From APNM01 sp040361335 (GTDB taxonomy: Bacteria; Pseudomonadota; Gammaproteobacteria; Nevskiales; Salinisphaeraceae): DNA of 64,000 nucleotides. Both the position numbers and the translations under genes were made by a program. The DNA is taken from the NCBI RefSeq assembly GCF_040361335.1, contig NZ_APNM01000002.1:186001-250000 (forward strand), in the 5' to 3' direction. Position 1 is the stretch's first letter, and the number at the start of each line of letters is the position of its first letter. Positions 58,979-64,000 of the stretch are shown piece by piece. The notes under the pieces were generated by a model, which was given only the letters and a program-made list of their open reading frames with translations, had not been told where the DNA came from and did not search any database.

Positions 58979-60246
58979 GAAGCGTCTCCGGGCGTCAGCG
59001 CCGCCAGGGGGACCTCCACCTCGGTCCGGGTGCCGCGCGGCAGGCGCGGCAACAGCCGCACTTCGCCGCCGAGCCGGGCCAGGGTGGCGTGGGACAGGAC
59101 CAGGCCCAGGCCGAACCCGTCCGGCTTGGTGGTGAAAAAGCCACGGCCGGCGCGTGCGATCTGGTCCGCGTCCAGTCCCGGCCCCTCGTCCTCGATCGTG
59201 ACCGTCAGGCGCTTGCCGTCGCTGCGGCAGGTCACCGCGACCCGGCGGCTGCCGTTGGCGTCCGAGGCATCGGCGGCGTTGTCGAGCAGGCTCCCCAACG
59301 CTTGCGCCAGCACCGGGTCGGGTCGTACCGCGGGATCGGCGAAGCCCGGCGCGAAGTCGAGGTCGGCCTCCGCCTCGGGCCGCAACAGCCGCCAGCGGCG
59401 CACGCTGTCCTCCAGGTAGCGGCGCAGGGGGCGGGCCTCGGGTTGGCCGTGACGGCCCGGGTCGGCCGCCGACAGCATCTCGCGCAGGCGGGTCGTGCAG
59501 ACGTCGATCTGCTCCTCCAGCAGCCGCAGGTCGTCCTGGACGTCGGTGCCGAGCCCTTCCCGCGCGCGCAACTCGGATACCAGTACGGCCATGGTCGACA
59601 GCGGCGTGTTCAGTTCGTGTGCCGTGCCCGCGGCGAGCAGCCCGGTGGCCACGATCCGTTCGTGCTGGAGGATGCTCTCGCGCGCCTCCGACAGGGCGCG
59701 CTCGCGCCGTCGCAGCAGACCGGCCAGGGCCGTGAGCCCCGCGGTCAGCAGCACGGCGCCGAGCAGGAAATTCGCGCCCATGCCCCAGACATGCAGCATG
59801 AAGAAGCGGTGGTCCACCGGTCCGGTGGCGTGGCCCCAGAACAGGCCGGCATAGAGCAGGGCGCACAGGACCGCCGTGGCCCAGGCGTGGGCGGCGGGCA
59901 GCGCCGCGGCGGCGAGGGCGATGGGCAGCAGGTACAGGGAGGTGAAGGGATTGGCCGGGCCGCCGGACAGGGCCAGCAGCGCCGTCAGGGCGAGACAATC
60001 GAGGGCGAGGTGCAACAGCACCTCGCCGTTGGTGCCGGCGCGCAGCCGCCGCAGGCGCCACCAGACCAGAAGGTTCGCGAGCAGCAGCCCGCCGGGCACG
60101 GCGAACAGGCCGGCCCAGGGCAGATCCGGCGACAGCAGGAGGGCGACCGTGGCCAGCACGGCGACTTGCAGGGCCACGGCCCCCAGGCGCAGCCAGGCCA
60201 GGAGGCGCAGGATCTGAAGCGGGGTCAGGGAGAGGTTCGCGCGCAT
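58975..60246 (-). CDS. regB: Redox sensor histidine kinase RegB/PrrB-like
   Basis: ATG 60246 gives 423 residues with about six membrane helices (to ~178). The quinone-sensing heptapeptide GGPANPF is at residues 95-101. The H-box LLAAGTAHELNTPLSTM has His210; Cys250 (EEQIDVCTTRL) matches the redox-active Cys of RegB. The ATPase domain has LLDNAADAS, EDEGPGL and GRGFFTTKPDGFGLGL. It phosphorylates RegA in response to quinone/redox state. The GTGA overlap implies a two-gene operon. Confidence 0.93.
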   Translation of the reverse strand: MRANLSLTPLQILRLLAWLRLGAVALQVAVLATVALLLSPDLPWAGLFAVPGGLLLANLLVWWRLRRLRAGTNGEVLLHLALDCLALTALLALSGGPANPFTSLYLLPIALAAAALPAAHAWATAVLCALLYAGLFWGHATGPVDHRFFMLHVWGMGANFLLGAVLLTAGLTALAGLLRRRERALSEARESILQHERIVATGLLAAGTAHELNTPLSTMAVLVSELRAREGLGTDVQDDLRLLEEQIDVCTTRLREMLSAADPGRHGQPEARPLRRYLEDSVRRWRLLRPEAEADLDFAPGFADPAVRPDPVLAQALGSLLDNAADASDANGSRRVAVTCRSDGKRLTVTIEDEGPGLDADQIARAGRGFFTTKPDGFGLGLVLSHATLARLGGEVRLLPRLPRGTRTEVEVPLAALTPGDAS

Positions 60247-60329
60247 GGGGACTCCGGAGCGGGTCCAAGCATAACCCGGCGGCGGTCCGATCGTCCCCGC
60301 CGGCGACAATACGTCGCAGCGGCGAGTCC

Positions 60330-60560
60330 TTTTACCTAGGAGAAAAGTATTACACGCCTACTCCATTAAATTATTTATTCCTACATGAATAACGTCGCTT
60401 ATAAGAGGGTTTTCATGATGATGCCGGACGAAAACAGCGGCCGTTAATCCTTAATATGTTGAATAAAGAGGGTATTAGGAAACGGGCCCGGTATTATTGT
60501 AGGAATAGGACTACGTAGAAAGACATATAATTCCTATATATCGAATCGGGTCAAATCGGT
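60330..60560 (+). promoter_or_regulatory. AT-rich promoter island before the GLP-repeat gene
   Basis: This stretch is far richer in A and T than anything around it. It holds TTATTC-ctacat-GAATAA (60375-60392), an inverted pair TATTCCTACA (60376-60385) / TGTAGGAATA (60498-60507), the palindrome CTACGTAG (60511-60518) and a TATAAT (60526-60531). ATTCCTA or its complement recurs at least three times, which suggests binding sites for one regulator. No gene lies in 60247-60639. Confidence 0.5.
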
Positions 60561-60639
60561 TCCGATGGGGGTGGAAGGGCCGAGGCACTTCCGAGTTTGG
60601 AACCCATACCTACCCACTCAGGGAAGCGGAGGAATAATC

Positions 60640-61215
60640 ATGATCCGTAACACACTGACCGCGCTCCTGCTCGTCGGCTTCGCCGGCGTCGTGAGCGCCC
60701 AGGGACCGCAGGACGTCGTCACGGCGCTCAACAACGTCGACGGCGCCGTCAACAATCTCGTCGGCAACCTCCAGGGCACCAGCGTCTCGCTGCTGTCCGG
60801 CGACGCGACCGGCACGGCCAACGGTCTCAACGACAGCCTCACCGGCCTGGCCACCGACCTGTCCGCGAACACGCCGGCGAGCCCGCTCGGCGATATCGCG
60901 GTCCAGGTGGGGGACCAGCTCGTGGCGGCATCGGCGCCGCTGACCACGGCGCTGGACGGCCCGGCCGGCCAGCTCGCCGCGCTCGGCGCGCCGCTGGCGG
61001 AGCCGGCCATCGACGCCATCGAGGGTGTCGAGTTCGAGCTGTCGCTCGAGTTCGTGGCGCCCGGCCTCCCCGGTCTGCCTGGTGGCGGCGGCGGTCTGCC
61101 GCTGCCGTTGCCGGGTCTGGGCGACGGCGGTCTGCCGTCCCTGCCGGGACTCGACGGCCTGCCGGCGCTTCCCGGCCTGGACGGCGGCCTGCCGCTGCCG
61201 GGCCTGCCGGCCTGA
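60640..61215 (+). CDS. Secreted low-complexity GLP-repeat protein
   Basis: ATG 60640 after GCGGAGGAATAATC gives 191 residues. Signal peptide MIRNTLTALLLVGFAGVVSA; helical, Ala/Asn/Leu-rich middle (ALNNVDGAVNNLVGNLQG, residues 25-135); from about residue 145 a run of collagen-like GLP units (APGLPGLPGGGGGLPLPLPG and further PGLDGLPALPGLDGG). No Cys, no sortase or PEP-CTERM tail. I know no family for it; an extracellular or surface structural role is a guess. It is the only gene with its own AT-rich promoter island in the window. Confidence 0.7.
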   Translation: MIRNTLTALLLVGFAGVVSAQGPQDVVTALNNVDGAVNNLVGNLQGTSVSLLSGDATGTANGLNDSLTGLATDLSANTPASPLGDIAVQVGDQLVAASAPLTTALDGPAGQLAALGAPLAEPAIDAIEGVEFELSLEFVAPGLPGLPGGGGGLPLPLPGLGDGGLPSLPGLDGLPALPGLDGGLPLPGLPA

Positions 61216-61233
61216 CGAGCCGAGACCGCGGAC

Positions 61234-61260
61234 GCGAGGGGGACTCTCCCTCCCCCTCGC
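61234..61260 (+). terminator. Hairpin after the GLP-repeat gene
   Basis: GCGAGGGGGA (61234-61243) and TCCCCCTCGC (61251-61260) with a 7-nt loop, 18 nt after the stop; only TTCC follows. Confidence 0.65.
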
Positions 61261-61300
61261 TTCCGTGTCGCCACCGTCGCAAGGCGGATGTGCGGCGACA

Positions 61301-61335
61301 AATGTCCTCCCCTGGCCGGGGGAAGGCATTTTTTT
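61301..61335 (+). terminator. Second terminator with T-run
   Basis: An imperfect stem AATG-CC-T-CCCC / GGGG-A-GG-CATT followed by seven T. Backs up the previous hairpin and insulates the following repeat array. Confidence 0.7.
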
Positions 61336-61492
61336 GCGTCCGGGCAAAATCCCTTGAAAGCGCCGGGATGTGCGCTGAGCGGGGGGCGGGTTTCGGCCCC
61401 TGAGGGTCGCATCCCGCCGCTGACGCGGCGGGAGCCCTGCTCCGCCTCTCGGGCCGATACCGCCGTAGGCGGACACACGAGCAACCAATCGA

Positions 61493-61565
61493 CTAGCTGT
61501 CGAGGTCCTTGTCGCGCTCGATCTGCGCGTACGCCGAATGGTTGTGGATCGACTCGATATCCGCC
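61493..61565 (-). pseudogene. folE2 3'-end fragment, copy 1
   Basis: The fragment encodes ADIES, then IHNHSAYAQIERDKDLD, Ser and a TAG stop: the last ~23 codons of a FolE2. There is no start codon or body. It differs from copy 2 at six codons, all synonymous by my reading. Confidence 0.88.
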
Positions 61566-61687
61566 GAAGGCGAGGAGCGGGTTTCGGCCCGCCGAGGGTC
61601 GCATCCCGCCGCTGGCGCGGCGGGAGCCCTGCTCCGCCTCTCGGGCCGATACCGCCGCCGGGCGGACAACTTTGAGCGTGTTATCGA

Positions 61688-61760
61688 CTAACTGTCTAGG
61701 TCCTTGTCGCGCTCAATCTGCGCATAGGCCGAATGGTTGTGGATGGACTCGATATCCGCC
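61688..61760 (-). pseudogene. folE2 3'-end fragment, copy 2
   Basis: Same length and same peptide end (IHNHSAYAQIERDKDLD, Ser, stop) as copy 1. Compared with the real folE2 end, differences are synonymous except I/F, D/N and the final S/N. Confidence 0.88.
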
Positions 61761-61834
61761 GAAGGCGAGGAGCGGGGCCCCAGCGAAGCTGGGGTGCGAC
61801 CGCCGTAGGCGGACAATTTCGAGCAACCAATCGA

Positions 61835-62662
61835 CTAATTATCGAGGTCTTTGTCTCTCTCGATTTGCGCGTACGCCGAATGGTTATGGATAGACTCGAA
61901 ATTCTCGGACTCCACCATGTAATACCGAAACCGAGCATCGTCATTCAGCCGGATGGCGACGTCCCGGACCAGGTCCTCGACGAACTTGGGGTTCTCGTAG
62001 GCGCGCTCGGTGACGACTTTCTCGTCCGGGCGCTTGAGGATGCCGTAGAGCTCGCTCGAGGCCTCCGACTCGGCCAGGTCGATCAGTTCCTCCAGCCAGA
62101 AGAACTCGTCGGCGCGCACGGTGATGCGCACGTGCGAGCGCTGGTTGTGGGCACCGTAGGCCGAGATCTTCTTGGAGCAGGGGCAAAGCGTGGTGACGGG
62201 CACCTGGACGAACACGAACATGTCGGATTCGTCGCCCTGCTGCTGGCCGCGGAAGCACACCTCGTAGTCCATCAGGCTCTTGACGCCGGTGGCCGGCGCC
62301 GCCTTCTCCACGAAATAGGTGAAGCGCATCTCGATGTGGCCCTCGTCGGCCTCCAGGCGCTGCGTCATCTCGTGCAGCATGTCCCGGAACGAGGCCACGG
62401 TGATCTCGCGTTCGTGGCTGTTGAGGATTTCCACGAAGCGCGACATGTGCGTGCCCTTGAAGTGATGGGGCAGGTTCACGTACATGCTGAACTCGGCGAC
62501 GGTGTGCTGGTCGCCGCCGGTGCGTTCGCGAATGCGCACCGGGTGCCGGATGTCGCGGATGCCGACCTTGTTGATCGGCAGCCGGCGCGGATCGGCGCTG
62601 CCCTGGACGTCCTCGATCTCCTGGGCGTCCGGGCGCGACAGATCCTTGGATGCAACGGTCAT
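61835..62662 (-). CDS. folE2: GTP cyclohydrolase I type B (FolE2)
   Basis: A 275-residue enzyme making 7,8-dihydroneopterin triphosphate from GTP, first step of folate synthesis, with looser metal needs than FolE. Visible: VGIRDIRHPVRIRERTG, LPHHFKGTHMSRFVEIL, TYFVEKAAP, the Cys ligand in TTLCPCSKKISAYGAHNQRSHVRI and the end IHNHSAYAQIERDKDLDN. The last ~37 codons (from about 61950 down) are AT-rich (AGA, AAA, AAT, GAT, TTT), unlike the rest of the gene, as if this end had been exchanged. Two further copies of the end lie downstream. Confidence 0.94.
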   Translation of the reverse strand: MTVASKDLSRPDAQEIEDVQGSADPRRLPINKVGIRDIRHPVRIRERTGGDQHTVAEFSMYVNLPHHFKGTHMSRFVEILNSHEREITVASFRDMLHEMTQRLEADEGHIEMRFTYFVEKAAPATGVKSLMDYEVCFRGQQQGDESDMFVFVQVPVTTLCPCSKKISAYGAHNQRSHVRITVRADEFFWLEELIDLAESEASSELYGILKRPDEKVVTERAYENPKFVEDLVRDVAIRLNDDARFRYYMVESENFESIHNHSAYAQIERDKDLDN

Positions 62663-62888
62663 GGGCTCACCTTAGGTATTCAGGGCCATTCATGCGGGCG
62701 GGGCGGGCGCGTGGTCCCGCAAACCGCCTATTTTACCGCCTGGGCGGGGGCGGGACAAAGCCGCGGTCCGCGACCGCGGCCTCGTCCCGGTTCCCGGCTG
62801 TCGGTTTCGGGGCGGCGGTCCGCTTGCCCGGCGCCCGGCGTCGATCGTTCCGGTGCCGGAAACCGGCGACGGCTCCCGGCCGGTGTCG

Positions 62889-63230
62889 TCAGCCCGGCGG
62901 CCAGGAGAAGCTACGTCCGCCGAGGATGTGCAGATGCAGGTGGAAGACGCTCTGGCCCACGGCCTCGCCGTTGTTCGTGACCAGGCGGAAGGCGTCGCCG
63001 TAGCCTTCGTCCCGGGCGATGTCGGCGGCCTTGAGCATCATGTGACCCAGTACGTCCCGGTCCTCGGCGGTGGCGTCCGCCAGCCGCGGGATGGGCTTCT
63101 TGGGGATCACCAGGATGTGCATCGGCGCCTGGGGATTGATGTCGCGGAACGCCAGGCATCGTTCGTCCTCGTGGACGATGTCGGCGTCGATCTCGCGGTT
63201 TATGATTTTCCCGAAGATGGTATCGGACAT
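62889..63230 (-). CDS. hinT: HIT-family nucleoside phosphoramidase HinT
   Basis: ATG 63230 gives 113 residues starting MSDTIFGKIINREIDADIV. The conserved AFRDINPQAPMHILVIPKKPI and the catalytic triad-like HLHLHILGGR (His-x-His-x-His) are clear. It hydrolyses AMP-lysine/phosphoramidates. An earlier in-frame start would add Arg/Cys-rich residues without family match. A 226-nt gap to folE2 shows no clear element. Confidence 0.93.
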   Translation of the reverse strand: MSDTIFGKIINREIDADIVHEDERCLAFRDINPQAPMHILVIPKKPIPRLADATAEDRDVLGHMMLKAADIARDEGYGDAFRLVTNNGEAVGQSVFHLHLHILGGRSFSWPPG

Positions 63231-63398
63231 GTCGGGTCGTGTTCCGGTTCGGATGAGGCGTGACAGGTTACCGCAACAGCGGCGGGGCGCGGCACCGGCG
63301 ATTCGCATCGCCGCGAGTATGCACATAGAATCCGGCGAAGGGGGAACGGCCAGAGTGCGTATCCTGCAAACCAACCTGCATTCTGTGAGCTGAACAAT

Positions 63399-64000
63399 AT
63401 GAAATATCTCGTCACCGGCGGCACCGGCTTCATCGGCCGGTTCTTGCTAGAGCGTCTGCTCAAGCGGCGCGGCGCCACGGTCTATGTGCTCATGCGCAAG
63501 GCCAGCGCCGACAAGTACGATGCCCTCCTGGAGCGCCTGGGCGCCTCGGAGGAGCGGCTGATCCCGGTCTGGGGCGATGTCACCCGCAAGGGCGTGACCG
63601 ACGCCGCCACGCGCAAGGCGCTGGCCGGCGAGATCGACCATGTCTTCCACCTGGCCGCGGTCTACGACATGGACATGGACGACGCCACGGCCGATCGGGT
63701 GAACAACGAGGGCACCCGCAACCTGGTGGCGTTCGTCAACGAGCTCGGCGGCAACGTGCGCCTGCATCACGTCTCGTCGGTCGCCATCGCCGGCGCGGAC
63801 TACGAGGGCGTGTTCACCGACGACATGTTCGACGAGGGCCAGACGGTCCGCCATCCCTACTACCGCACCAAGTTCGAGTCCGAGCGCATCGTGCGCGAGG
63901 AGGCGCGGGTGCCGTGGCGGGTCTACCGGCCGGGCATGGTCCTGGGCGATTCCGAGACCGGCGAGATGGACAAGATCGACGGTCCCTACTACTTCTTCAA
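63399..64000 (+). CDS. SDR/NAD-dependent epimerase family protein (cut by window end)
   Basis: ATG 63399 opens a frame that runs off the window; 200 codons are seen. The extended-SDR Rossmann motif VTGGTGFIGRFLLERLL, the NAD-binding HLAAVYDMD, LHHVSSVAIAG and catalytic Y-x-x-x-K (YYRTKFESERIV) are present; VYRPGMVLGDSETGEMDKIDG follows. Such N-termini also occur in larger multi-domain fatty-acyl or terpene reductases, so the final function depends on the missing part. Confidence 0.85.
   Translation, partial: MKYLVTGGTGFIGRFLLERLLKRRGATVYVLMRKASADKYDALLERLGASEERLIPVWGDVTRKGVTDAATRKALAGEIDHVFHLAAVYDMDMDDATADRVNNEGTRNLVAFVNELGGNVRLHHVSSVAIAGADYEGVFTDDMFDEGQTVRHPYYRTKFESERIVREEARVPWRVYRPGMVLGDSETGEMDKIDGPYYFF

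Larger units (their letters stand above)
61377..61834 (-). repeat. Tandem array of folE2 3'-end copies and structured spacers
   Basis: Read along folE2 (minus strand), after the real stop come: spacer 3 (61761-61834), folE2-end copy 2 (61688-61760), spacer 2 (61566-61687), copy 1 (61493-61565), spacer 1 (61377-61492). Spacers share TCGATTGGTTGCTC right after the stop (GATTGGTTGCTC altered in spacer 2), CCGCCTACGGCGG-like hairpins, CCCGCCGC-n4-GCGGCGGG stems (spacers 1 and 2) and CTCCTCGCCTTCGGCGG before the copy. Spacer 3 has a different internal stem CCCCAGC-GAA-GCTGGGG. Period is 195 bp then 147 bp. The remaining bases of 61216-61834 hold only terminators. Confidence 0.9.

Noticed and set aside
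61377..61834. Integron cassette array (attC sites)
   Set aside because: No integron integrase and no cassette genes; the repeated parts are gene ends plus spacer. Kept as a structural analogy only.

Overview
The window is a GC-rich chromosome segment from a gammaproteobacterium. The evidence is the S10-spc-alpha ribosomal gene order ending in rplQ, the lptD-surA-pdxA-rsmA order next to amgK-murU (as I remember it from Pseudomonas), a RegB/RegA redox two-component pair, a phasin and FolE2. I cannot place it below class with confidence; a Chromatiales/Ectothiorhodospiraceae-like or Nevskiales-like lineage would fit.

Layout. 1-11.7 kb: the end of the S10 operon (rplB partial, rpsS to rpsQ), spc (rplN to secY and a 38-codon rpmJ) and alpha (rpsM, rpsK, rpsD, rpoA, rplQ) with a strong terminator. 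11.8-12.8 kb: a DUF481 outer-membrane protein. 13-25.7 kb: three tandem DUF1302-like outer-membrane proteins, a YCF48-like propeller protein and an RND/MMPL transporter, probably one envelope lipid or hydrophobic-compound transport system. 25.7-28 kb: a Phd/VapC-type toxin-antitoxin pair and a polytopic GT-C-like protein. 28.8-47.6 kb, minus strand: apaH and, 12 kb away, rsmA-pdxA-surA-lptD. Between them, on the plus strand, sits a Tad/Flp pilus locus (flp, two TadE-like pseudopilins, cpaB, cpaC, tadZ, tadA, tadB, tadC, a TadD-like lipoprotein, a DUF3613-like protein, a GGDEF/degenerate-EAL protein). 47.7-54.7 kb: amgK-murU, a glutamate-cysteine ligase-like gene, an M14 deacylase, and two DUF4398/OmpA lipoprotein modules. 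55.6-64 kb: lexA, phasin, a DUF6489-like gene, an MDR reductase, regA-regB, a secreted GLP-repeat protein, folE2, hinT and the start of an SDR gene.

The window is unusually rich in intergenic palindromic repeats. They fall into several families: (i) arrays of 7-bp units, often as two facing arms, which reach into the 5' ends of lptD and pdxA; (ii) AACCACAGAG/CTCTGTGGTT hairpins; (iii) ATCCACAGATT...AATCTGCGG hairpins; (iv) a composite repeat of about 0.8 kb present twice, each time between convergent genes, holding 2 or 3 tandem units of about 181 bp; (v) two extra copies of the last 24 codons of folE2 in tandem behind the real gene, separated by structured spacers.

The strongest candidates for something undescribed are the folE2 3'-end array (copies differ almost only at synonymous sites, which suggests repeated 3'-end replacement by a small mobile unit), the heptamer arrays recruited as gene starts and N-termini, and the AT-rich pilin cassette whose edges fall inside two genes. 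All coordinates were read by eye; no database search was run.
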